Of a stretch of DNA of 30,844 nt, positions 8,266 through 16,200 are shown in pieces. Numbering within the stretch: position 1 is the first letter of the stretch; each line of letters opens with the position of its first letter. Made by a program: the position numbers and the translations under genes. Source of the DNA: JBECKQ01 sp040235375 (GTDB lineage Bacteria > Planctomycetota > Phycisphaerae > UBA1845); contig JBECKQ010000109.1 of assembly GCA_040235375.1 (NCBI GenBank), forward strand, positions 1 to 30,844, in the 5' to 3' direction. The notes under the pieces are model-generated. The model worked only from the letters and a program-made list of their open reading frames with translations, was not told the DNA's origin and searched no databases.

Positions 8266-8523
8266 AGGGTCAGGCACCTTTTCGCTTCGCGCTCGCTGAC
8301 TGTTGCCAGCGGGAGCGAGTCGCTGCTGCAGGGTCCACGCAGGCGGAAAGTTGCGAAAAGGAGCCAGTTCGCGGCGTTGCCGTGTGCGGGAGAGGGTCAG
8401 GCACGTTTTCGCAGCGTCCGTCGATCGGAAGGGCAACAGGTAGGAATCGTCATCGAAAGTCCGACCCCGATTAGGCACCGTGCGAAAACGAGCCAGACCC
8501 TTGGGCGAAAAGGAGCCAGACCC
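8266..8523. repeat. Cluster of five REP-like words, GGGTCAGGCACSTTTTCG and inverse
   Basis: Two forward copies (8266-8285 and 8393-8413) and three inverse copies (8352-8372, 8481-8501 and 8505-8523, of the type GCGAAAAGGAGCCAGACCC) are packed into 258 bases. The copies at 8393-8413 and 8481-8501 are complementary over 21 bases with two mismatches. Such GTCAGGCAC/TTTTCG words resemble REP elements mobilised by RAYT (Y1-type) transposases in other bacteria. No such transposase gene is in the window. The cluster ends seven bases before the rsfS stop codon. Confidence 0.6.
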
Positions 8524-8529
8524 TGGGCG

Positions 8530-8898
8530 TCAGGCGGTGGCGGAGCGGGTCCAGTCGATGCGCGGGGCATCGCCCCAGAGAAGCTCGAGGTCGTAATACT
8601 CGCGGTGCTCCGGGGTGAAAATGTGGGCGACCACGTGGATGAAGTCGATGAGGATCCACGTCGCCGATTCCAGGCCGGAGGTGGTGAACGGCGGCTCGCC
8701 GACGCGCCTGGCGTACTCGATCATCCGCTCGGCGACGGTACGCATCTGCCGGTCGCTGCTGCCGGAGCCGATGACGAAGAAGTCGGTGACCGGGCTGAGG
8801 CCGCGAAGGTCCATGACGGTCACGTCCTCGCACTTGTTGTCTTCGGCGATGCGGGCCAGCTCGACCGCGAATTGTCTGGCGTCTGCCTGATCGGACAT
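8530..8898 (-). CDS. rsfS: Ribosomal silencing factor RsfS (iojap/YbeB family)
   Basis: A 122-residue cytoplasmic protein, MSDQADARQFAVELARIAEDN to the C-terminus IDWTRSATA. RsfS binds ribosomal protein uL14 (L14) on the 50S subunit and blocks subunit joining, silencing translation under nutrient limitation. The family signature is clear: KCEDVTVMDLRGLSPVTDFF at about residues 22-41, then VIGSGSSDRQMRTVAERMIE, and the C-terminal WILIDFIHVVAHIFTPEHREYYDLELLWGDA. Length is normal. The frame is open for a further 139 codons upstream, but that part comes from repeat DNA and has no family match, so the ATG at 8896-8898 is chosen. A GGGGG run lies about 13 bases upstream, a weak Shine-Dalgarno. Confidence 0.95.
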   Translation of the reverse strand: MSDQADARQFAVELARIAEDNKCEDVTVMDLRGLSPVTDFFVIGSGSSDRQMRTVAERMIEYARRVGEPPFTTSGLESATWILIDFIHVVAHIFTPEHREYYDLELLWGDAPRIDWTRSATA

Positions 8899-8976
8899 CG
8901 TCGTAGAAGAGTATCCCCCGGCGCTGCATACCGCAACGCTGAGGCGTGCGAGGCAAGAGAGGAGAGGCAGGAGGCC

Positions 8977-9018
8977 ACAGGCAGTAGGCAATAGGCAAGA
9001 GGCAATAGGCAATAGCTG
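8977..9018. repeat. Heptamer array, RNAGGCA type (six units)
   Basis: The units ACAGGCA, GTAGGCA, ATAGGCA, AGAGGCA and ATAGGCA, then a decayed ATAGCTG, run without gaps. A degenerate extension reaches back to about 8950. The same heptamer forms arrays at 18823-18857 and, degenerately, at 996-1034. Confidence 0.75.
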
Positions 9019-9105
9019 GCGTCGGCGAAGCGGGGCAGACACAGGGTCACGCAGGCGGCCTTGGGCCGCGGAAGATGAGAGCAGCCGCAGAGCAGGAGAG
9101 CAGTG

Positions 9106-9129
9106 GAGCAGGTGAACAGGTGAGCATGG
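9106..9129. repeat. Octamer array, GARCAGGT type
   Basis: The units GAGCAGGT, GAACAGGT and GAGCATGG match the array at 8219-8242. The preceding 20 bases also match 8160-8180, so this is a second copy of one composite block. Confidence 0.6.
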
Positions 9130-9193
9130 GGTGGACCTTCTCGGTGTCGAAGGCTGCGCGTCCGCGATTGCAGGGTCGCCGCGAGTGAATGAC

Positions 9194-9212
9194 GGAACCC
9201 CCTCGGGGTTCC
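9194..9212. repeat. Perfect hairpin GGAACCCC-CTC-GGGGTTCC
   Basis: An eight-base perfect stem with a three-base loop. A structurally identical but different-sequence hairpin lies at 9290-9308, and a shorter TTC-loop version at 8149-8163. The set looks like a family of mini-hairpins inserted into non-coding DNA. Confidence 0.5.
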
Positions 9213-9289
9213 GGGCGTCGCACGCTGGAAACCCAGGGTCGGCTCGATGCCGGGCAAGCCGGGCACTCGCCAACCCTGAGCTGTCTCGC

Positions 9290-9308
9290 GGGACACCTTC
9301 GGTGTCCC
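9290..9308. repeat. Perfect hairpin GGGACACC-TTC-GGTGTCCC
   Basis: An eight-base perfect stem with a TTC loop, 107 bases beyond the hppA stop codon on the downstream side. No uridine tract follows on either strand, so a terminator role is not supported beyond the fold itself. Confidence 0.5.
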
Positions 9309-9363
9309 AGGACAAGCGGCTTTGCCTCGAGACGCTGATTCAGATTTGCGCGGCAAACCCAGC

Positions 9364-9402
9364 CGCGGGCGCCGCGGGCAGCGCGTGTACGGGGCGCCCG
9401 CG
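9364..9402 (-). terminator. GC-rich stem-loop just downstream of hppA
   Basis: CGCGGGCGCC (9364-9373) pairs exactly with GGCGCCCGCG (9393-9402 region) across an 18- to 20-base loop, starting 12 bases past the hppA stop. The position fits transcript end formation or mRNA protection. There is no U run, so a classical intrinsic terminator is not shown. Confidence 0.4.
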
Positions 9403-9414
9403 ACTATTCGACGG

Positions 9415-12102
9415 TCAAAGTCCGAGCCAGGTGCCGATGGCGGGGGCGAACTTGACGATGATGCCGGCGAAGACAACGCTCACCATGCTCATCAGCTTGA
9501 TGAGGATGTTGAGGCTGGGGCCGGAGGTGTCCTTGAAGGGGTCGCCGACGGTGTCGCCGACGATGCCGGCCTTGTGGGCCGAGCTGCCCTTGCCGCCGTG
9601 CTCGCCGGTTTCGATCCATTTCTTGGCGTTGTCCCACGCGCCGCCGGCGTTGGCCATGAAGATGGCGACGGCGAAGCCGCAGGTAAGCCCGCCGGCCAGC
9701 AGCCCCATCACGCCGGGAACGTCGAAGATCAGGCCGACGACGACCGGGACGATGATGGCCAGCAGCGAGGGGATAACCATCTCGCGCTGGGCGCCGGCGG
9801 TGGAGATGGCGACGCAGTTGGCGTAGTCCGGGACCTTCTCGCCCTGGAAATCCACCTGCCGCCTGGGCCAGTTCTCGGAGTCGTTGACGTACGCCTCGTC
9901 GTGGCCCTGGGCGCGCAGGTAGGCGCGCATCTTGTCGAACTGGTTGCGGCACTCGAGCATCATCTTGTAGGCGGCGCGACCGACGGCCTGCATCGTCATC
10001 GCGCAGAAGACAAAGACGAGCAGCACTCCGCTGAACAAGCCGCAGAGCGTTTTCGGGTTCATTAACGTTACGTCATAGAAGGTCATGTACTGCGGAAGCG
10101 TGGCTCGCCTCGCGGAGACGACCTCGATGGAGTCGCCGTCGGGCAGCGTCACGTTCCGTCCGTATCGGCCGACCTTGCGGGCCGTGGCGAGGCCGGTGAC
10201 GCGATCGCCCGGCTTGAGCGACGCGGGGATTTGTTCGTCCATGATCATCAGGCAGTCGAAGTCGCTGTCGCCCTGGCCCGTACCGATGCGCATGGCGAGC
10301 TTGCCGTGTCCATAGTAAAGCGCGGTGTCGTCGCTGGGCTGGGTGAACGTCTGGATGACTTCGGCCCGGGCCTCGCGGATCTGCCCGATGCGGACCTCTT
10401 CGACGTAGGCGGCGAGCAGGGCCAGGGCGGTCAGGGCGGCCGAGCCGATGGCGAAGCCCTTGCCGGTCGCCGCGGTGGTGTTTCCGAGCGAGTCGAGGGC
10501 GTCGGTACGGTTGCGGACGTGGGGGTCCTGTCCGGTCATTTCCGCATTGCCGCCGGCGTTGTCGGCAATGGGGCCGTAGGCGTCGGTGGCGAGGGTGATG
10601 CCCAGCGTCGCGAGCATGCCGACCGCGGCAATGCCGACGCCGTAGAGTCCGAGCACGAACACGTGGTTACCGCCCGAGGCCACGAAAGCGACGAGGATGG
10701 CGACGATGATCGTCACCAGGGAGGCCCAGGTGCTCTTCATGCCGGTGGCGACACCGGCGATGATGACCGTTGCCGGGCCGGTGATGGCCTGCTCGCTGAT
10801 CTTCTTCGTGGGGTCGAATTCGTAGCTGGTGTAGTATTCGGTGGCGAAGCCGATGATGTTGCCGGCGACGAGGCCTGCCAAGATGGAGACCCAGGGGCCC
10901 CACCAGTTCATCCCTTCGATGCCGCTCAGCAGGTAATAGCAGACGACGAGGGCGGCGACGGCGATGAAAATGCTGCTGCCGTAGATGCCGATGCGCAGGG
11001 CGTTGAGAAGCTGGCCCATCGTCGCGTCCTCTTTGGTGCGCACCATGAAGATGCCGACGATGGAGAGGATGATGCCGACGCCGGCGAGGACCATCGGCGC
11101 CGAGAGCATCTTGAGGGCGGCAGCAAAGCCGGCGCTCTCGCTTCCGTACAACTGGGTGGCGGCGGCGACGCCGAGCGCGGCGGTGGCGAGAATCGAGCCG
11201 CAGTACGACTCGTAGAGGTCGGCGCCCATGCCGGCCACGTCGCCGACGTTGTCGCCAACGTTGTCGGCGATCGTCGCGGGGTTTCGAGGATCATCCTCGG
11301 GAATGCCGGCCTCGACCTTGCCGACCAGGTCCGCGCCCACGTCGGCGGCTTTGGTATAGATGCCGCCGCCGACACGAGCGAACAGGGCCTGCGAACTGGC
11401 TCCCATGCCGAAGGTCAGCATGACGACCGTGATCTCGTTCAGCGTCATTCCCTTGGCAAAGGAGAACGGGAGGATCTGCGAATACAGCAGCAGGAACCAC
11501 ATGGCGATGTCGATCAGGCCGAAGCCGACGACCACGAGCCCCATCACGGCGCCGCTGCGGAAGGCGACGACGAGCCCGTCATTGAGGGACTTTCGCGCTC
11601 CGGCCGCCGTGCGGTGCGACGCCCGCGTCGCGGTGTTCATCCCGAGGAATCCGCACAGGCCGCTGAAGAAGCCGCCGGTGAGGAACGCGGCGAAGACGAT
11701 CTTGTGCTGAGCGTGAAGCACCCAGCCCATGAAGAAGAGAATGCCGGAGACGACGATGAAGAAGATGGTGACGACCTTGTATTGCCGCCACAGGTAAGCC
11801 AGCGCCCCTTCGCGGACGTAGCCGGAAATCTCGCGCATGTGCTCGTCGCCTTCATCCGCGGACATCATTCGGGCGTAGAAGTACCAGGCGAATATGAGGG
11901 CAAGGAACGACCCGATGGGGGCCACCCACCAGAGCCCTGGCAATTCGCCCAGCGTTCGAGCCGCCTCGGCAGCCGGGGCTGCGCCGGCGGCCGCGGTGGG
12001 GGCCGCCTGGTCCTGAGCGAATACGGTCGATGACGCGAGGCCGACAACGGCGATCATGATCAGCAGCAGCAACAGGGTCGTGGCGGTATTGCGTTCGAAC
12101 AA
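9415..12102 (-). CDS. hppA: K+-dependent membrane-bound ion-pumping pyrophosphatase with an extra loop domain
   Basis: This is an 895-residue integral membrane PPase that hydrolyses PPi and pumps H+ or Na+. The start is a TTG at 12100-12102, supported by AAGGAG six to seven bases upstream. Residues 1-30 form a signal-peptide-like segment, followed by an Ala/Pro linker and the usual multi-helix core. Active-site motifs are intact: GGGIYTKAADVGADLVGKVE (245-264), DDPRNPATIADNVGDNVGD (270-288) and DAYGPIADNAGGNAEM (507-522). In GNTTAATGKG (540-549) the Ala and Gly at the two key positions mark the K+-dependent subfamily; K+-independent enzymes have Lys and Thr there. Na+ versus H+ cannot be decided by eye. 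Residues of about 572-674 (bases of about 10080-10390) are an insert absent from the enzymes I know, in a loop predicted to be periplasmic. The gene is divergent from apt. Confidence 0.95.
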   Translation of the reverse strand: MFERNTATTLLLLLIMIAVVGLASSTVFAQDQAAPTAAAGAAPAAEAARTLGELPGLWWVAPIGSFLALIFAWYFYARMMSADEGDEHMREISGYVREGALAYLWRQYKVVTIFFIVVSGILFFMGWVLHAQHKIVFAAFLTGGFFSGLCGFLGMNTATRASHRTAAGARKSLNDGLVVAFRSGAVMGLVVVGFGLIDIAMWFLLLYSQILPFSFAKGMTLNEITVVMLTFGMGASSQALFARVGGGIYTKAADVGADLVGKVEAGIPEDDPRNPATIADNVGDNVGDVAGMGADLYESYCGSILATAALGVAAATQLYGSESAGFAAALKMLSAPMVLAGVGIILSIVGIFMVRTKEDATMGQLLNALRIGIYGSSIFIAVAALVVCYYLLSGIEGMNWWGPWVSILAGLVAGNIIGFATEYYTSYEFDPTKKISEQAITGPATVIIAGVATGMKSTWASLVTIIVAILVAFVASGGNHVFVLGLYGVGIAAVGMLATLGITLATDAYGPIADNAGGNAEMTGQDPHVRNRTDALDSLGNTTAATGKGFAIGSAALTALALLAAYVEEVRIGQIREARAEVIQTFTQPSDDTALYYGHGKLAMRIGTGQGDSDFDCLMIMDEQIPASLKPGDRVTGLATARKVGRYGRNVTLPDGDSIEVVSARRATLPQYMTFYDVTLMNPKTLCGLFSGVLLVFVFCAMTMQAVGRAAYKMMLECRNQFDKMRAYLRAQGHDEAYVNDSENWPRRQVDFQGEKVPDYANCVAISTAGAQREMVIPSLLAIIVPVVVGLIFDVPGVMGLLAGGLTCGFAVAIFMANAGGAWDNAKKWIETGEHGGKGSSAHKAGIVGDTVGDPFKDTSGPSLNILIKLMSMVSVVFAGIIVKFAPAIGTWLGL

Positions 12103-12464
12103 CGGCCGTCTCCTTCTTGCCGACCCGGCTGCCGTCCTGTCAACGATTGCGCCGCGAAGCGGCCGCTGCGGTCGGGAAGCCTCTCGGCTAACCTTGGAAT
12201 TGGTGGTAAGTTACGCTACACGCGGGAGCAGATGCCCAGCCCCCGGTGGATGGCGGACTATAGCAGCTTCGAAACGTAAGTCCAGCACAACTCTGAGGTT
12301 CTCCGTCTCGCGGCAACGGCGGTTGCCGCGGTGCGCGAGGGGTGTTAATGTCCGGCGGCGCCAGCATGGGGGCGTTGCAAAACGTGTGACATTGCGAGCG
12401 GTCAGTTGCGTCTCGTCCGGCAGGGTCGGTCGGGCCGCGGCCGAGACGGTGGCGGGGCGGCGAG
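12103..12464. promoter_or_regulatory. Divergent intergenic region between hppA and apt
   Basis: 361 bases between two divergent genes, so it must carry both promoters; I could not identify a confident pair of boxes. The hppA Shine-Dalgarno AAGGAG is at its left edge. A nine-base perfect stem, CGCGGCAAC with GTTGCCGCG (12309-12330, four-base loop), lies about 135 bases before apt. No gene is seen in it. Confidence 0.45.
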
Positions 12465-13055
12465 ATGATGATGCAGAATGAGCAGTTGACCATTGCGGAT
12501 TTGAATGCGTTGATCCGGGACGTCCCCGATTTTCCGCAGAAGGGGGTGGTGTTCAAGGACATCACGCCGTTGCTGGCCGATGCGGCAGGCCTGTCGCTGG
12601 CGGTGGAGTACCTGACGCAGCCGTTCCGGTCGATGCACATTGACAAGGTGGTGGGTGCGGAGTCGCGGGGGTTTATCTTCGGCACGGCCGTCGCTCGGAA
12701 CCTGACCGCCGGATTCGTCCCGATCCGCAAGCCGGGCAAGCTGCCCGCCAAGACGATCGGCCAGTCATACGAACTCGAGTACGGCGTTGACCGGCTGGAA
12801 ATACATCAGGACGCGATTGCGCCCGGCGACCGTATCGTGATGGTGGATGACCTGCTGGCGACGGGCGGGACGATCGCAGCATGCTGCCAGCTCGTGGAAT
12901 CGCTGGGGGGCACGATTGTGGGGGTCGCCTTTCTGATCGAGCTGTCATTTCTGAACGGGAGAGAGCGCATCGCGAAGTACCCGATCCACAGCGTGCTCAA
13001 GGTGGGGCAGACCAGCGGGCAGAGGCCGGCGAAGACGCTTCCTGCGACAGATTGA
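12465..13055 (+). CDS. apt: Adenine phosphoribosyltransferase
   Basis: A 196-residue cytoplasmic purine-salvage enzyme that joins adenine and PRPP to give AMP and PPi. Family blocks in order: IRDVPDFPQKGVVFKDITPLL (about 18-38), VVGAESRGFIFGTAVA (62-77), the flexible loop region RKPGKLPAKTIGQSYELEYG (88-107), and the PRPP-binding motif IVMVDDLLATGGT with two acidic residues (about 124-136). The C-terminal extension after about residue 180 (TSGQRPAKTLPATD) is family-unlike and short. Three adjacent ATGs (12465, 12468, 12471) compete as starts, with a GGCGG-rich sequence upstream. Its PPi product is a substrate for the divergently encoded membrane PPase, a plausible but unproven link. Confidence 0.95.
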   Translation: MMMQNEQLTIADLNALIRDVPDFPQKGVVFKDITPLLADAAGLSLAVEYLTQPFRSMHIDKVVGAESRGFIFGTAVARNLTAGFVPIRKPGKLPAKTIGQSYELEYGVDRLEIHQDAIAPGDRIVMVDDLLATGGTIAACCQLVESLGGTIVGVAFLIELSFLNGRERIAKYPIHSVLKVGQTSGQRPAKTLPATD

Positions 13056-13234
13056 GGACGATTCGGCGTGTTGTAGCAGCCACGTAACGCGCGGCGATTG
13101 CCGCGGTGGGCTCGATTGCAGGCGCCGGTGCGGCCCGCGCGCATATAAGTAATGTACAGGGGAGCCGGGGGCCGCGGGGGTAAGCGGATCGCCGCCGGCG
13201 GCAAGACGCGATACAGCCAACGGTCGAGTTGAGG

Positions 13235-16200
13235 ATGGCAGACAATCGACATCGGCAGCGGATGATTGCTCTCTGCGCGTCGTGGCCGCCCGCAGCCCGG
13301 CGTCGGGTGGCGGTCTGCGTTTTGCTTGCGGCCGTTGGCGCGGCGCCCTTCCTCGCCCAGGCGCAACTGTTCCAGGACAACCCGCTACAGCGTACAGCCA
13401 GGGATCCGATACTGGCGCGCTCCTCGCCGATCGAGGGTCTGCTCAAGCGCGCCGAAGAAGCAATATCACGGCAGGACTGGAAGCTGGCGATCGACTCGGC
13501 CCAGCGCGTGCTTGACGGCGAGCAGGACGCGCTGGTCGCGATCGACGAGCCGGCCGCAATCGCGAACGGCATCGTGCGCTACGAATCGGCGCGCACGCGG
13601 GCGATGAGGATGCTCGCGTCGATGCCCGCCGACGGGATCAAGGCGTATCGCCTGCTGCACGACGGCCGGGCGGGCGTGCTGCTGCAAACCGGCCGCGACC
13701 GCGTGGACGGCGGCGCCCTGCGCGAAATCGTCGACCGCTACATGGTCAGCAGCTTCGGCGACGATGCCGCCGCGCTGCTTGCCGGATGGCGCATCGATCA
13801 GGGGCGACCTGTCGAAGCGCTTGACTTGCTTGATCGTGCCGAACGGTACTGTCCGGACGCGGATGTTTCGCCGTGGCGAATGCAGATGCTCCGCGCGGCG
13901 GCGTGGGCGCTGTTCGGCGACAAGGCCCGGGCCGATGGCGCGCTCGATGCCGCGACAGCACAAGCGAACACGCCGGAGCAGCATTCGGCCGTGGAAGAAC
14001 TGGCAAAGGCGCTGCCGGCGCTCGCGTCGCGTTGGGCGGCGGGCGAACCGGCGCAGGACGAGACGTGGGCGGTCACCGCCGGCGGCCCGCTGCGCCAGAA
14101 CGTCATGGCGGACGTCAGCCCGGAGCTGCGCGATCGGCCGCCGTGGCGATTCGAGCTGCCGGCGGAGGACCCCGACTGGTGGAGGACCCATTACCTCGAG
14201 GATCGGCCGGCGGGCACCGGCCTGCCCGTGGCGACGCCGGTCGTTGCCGGCGGGCGCATCTTCATCAAGAACCTGCGACACATTGTGGCACTCGATCTGG
14301 ACAGCTTCGCGTATCGGTGGATCACGGAGCCGCCGGTCGAGACGGTGACGGCGATTCCCCGGCGCTACGGCTGGAACAGGTTCATCCCCGTGGCGGCGCG
14401 CGACCAGTTCTCCGACCGCGAGCGACTGCTCGAGGACTTTCTCGGCGCAAGCGTGTCGGTCGCGTTCGGCAAGGTGTATTCGATCGATCGTCAGGGGATC
14501 GGCGAGCCGGAAGGCGGCGTGGCCCGGCGCACGATCGAATGGCGCCGGTCCACGGCATCTTCCGGAAGCCGGCTGGCCGCGTTTGACGCGGAGACCGGCA
14601 AGCTGGTCTGGGCGCGAGGTCGGTCGGGCGATCCGAATGACGAGCTGGGTGACGTGCACTTTCTGTCGATTCCCCTCGCGGTCGGGGACGAGCTGTGGGT
14701 GGTGTTCGCGAAGAGCAGCGATCTGTCGCTGGCGGCGCTCGATCCGGCGAGCGGGCGCGTGCTGCGCAAGCTGCCACTGTGCAGCTCGGATGAGTCGAGT
14801 GTCGAGCGGCTGGAGAAGGAGGCCATTCAGCCGGCGTTCGACGGCTATCTCGTCTACGTGCCCACGGGCCTCGGCGTGGTCTGCGCGGTGAAGCCGGACG
14901 ACTTTTCGCTCGTGTGGGCGACGCAGTATCCGCGGGACGTGCTCGGTCCGTGGGGTTGGCGATGCCGGCCTCCCGTCGTGTCGGATCGGGCGGTCGTGGT
15001 CACTACCAGCGACTCGCCGGACATCATGGCCATCGATCGATTGAGCGGCGAACTGCTGTGGAGCCGGCGGCGTCCGCAGGACGTACGCTACCTGCTCGGG
15101 GCGGACATGGAGCACGTGTGGCTTGCGGGCAGCGGGCTGTGGTGCTTGTCGGCGGCGGACGGCTCGACAGTCTGGCAGACGGATGCGCGTCAAGGCCTGG
15201 ATGCGACGGGCCGCGGGGCGCTGTGCCGCTCGAAGATCTTCATGCCCACGAGTCGCGGCCTGGCGATCTTTGACGCCGCCACGGGAATGCAACTGGCGAT
15301 GAGAGAGCTTCCCGCGGGTGAAGAGGCGCTCGGCAACCTGTTGTGCATCGGCGGAGCGATGGTCAGCGTCGATACGAACGAGCTGCGCAAGTTTCCCGAC
15401 CTGGGGGTCGCTTACCCGAAGCTGCTGGCGAATCACGAACAGAATCCGACGGATGCGGATCTCGCCGTTCGGCTGGCGTGGTCGGAGCTTCTGCGTGGAG
15501 ATCCGGAACGGGCTTACCACGCGTTGGAGCCGCTGAAGGCGGTGGCGCAGGATCGTCGCGAGGACGTTGCGCACCTGCGCGTCATGTCGTTGCTGGCGAT
15601 GGCCCGCGCCGCCGACGGTCGAGGCGAAAGCGCGTTGGCGGACCTCGAGGAAGCGCGAACGCTGGCACGGGCGCCGCGGGACCAGCTTCGCGCGTCGGTG
15701 GCATACGCGGTGGAAGTGTACGAGGCCGGCCGGCGCGAGGACGCATACCTGCTGCTCTGGCACGAGGGCATGAAACCGGCGGCCGACGGTTACGTGTCGA
15801 TCAGCCCGAACCATCGGATGAAGGCCACCTTGTACGTCGGTGAAGTCTTGTCGCGATTCTCTCGCGACCTGACGGCCGTGCAGTTGCGGGCGATTGCGGA
15901 TGAGACGCTCGCGGCGGCGGATGCGGCGGGCAGGGCGCTGGATACGCCAACTCCCGGCGAGGCGGGACAGCGCCTGCTGCGACTTGCGGAGCTCAACGAC
16001 GTTGGCGGCGGCGGCCAGGCCGCCCTGATACGCCTGGGCCGATGGGAGCGCGCGAAAGGCGAGCTCGAGCGCAGCGAGCAGCGGTTCCGCGAGGCGATTC
16101 GACTGGGACGCATCGCCCGGCTGACGGCGACGGCCATGCGCGACCTGGCCGAGCAGTATCTCGACGATCGGCAGCATTACCCGCTCGAGGCCGGAGAACT

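Larger units (their letters stand above)
8899..9414. other. Gene-free, repeat-dense gap between rsfS and hppA
   Basis: About 500 bases with no credible gene. It holds a heptamer array, an octamer array, two perfect eight-base-stem hairpins with three-base loops, and a GC stem next to the hppA stop, listed separately. The frames crossing it are low-complexity shadows, for example repeated AYCLLP-like peptides from the heptamers. Confidence 0.7.

Noticed and set aside
8977..9129. Possible CRISPR-like array
   Set aside because: The units are seven or eight bases without spacers; there are no repeats of CRISPR length and no cas genes in the window.
9364..9402. Classical rho-independent terminator after hppA
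   Set aside because: The stem is strong but no run of uridines follows in the direction of transcription, so only a stem-loop is claimed.
10231..12033. A 600-codon plus-strand frame opposite hppA, rich in Gly, Asp and Glu
   Set aside because: It is a mirror of the hydrophobic codons of hppA; hppA motifs are intact on the minus strand.
12309..12330. Purine riboswitch upstream of apt
   Set aside because: Only a single 9-bp hairpin is seen, with none of the three-way-junction core of purine riboswitches, and it is about 135 bases from the start.
13056..13234. Promoter around CATATAAGTAATG before the PQQ-propeller gene
   Set aside because: The AT-rich word lacks a partner at proper spacing. 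A 6-base stem (13090-13105) and the palindrome GCCGCCGGCGGC (13191-13202) are present but give no firm call.
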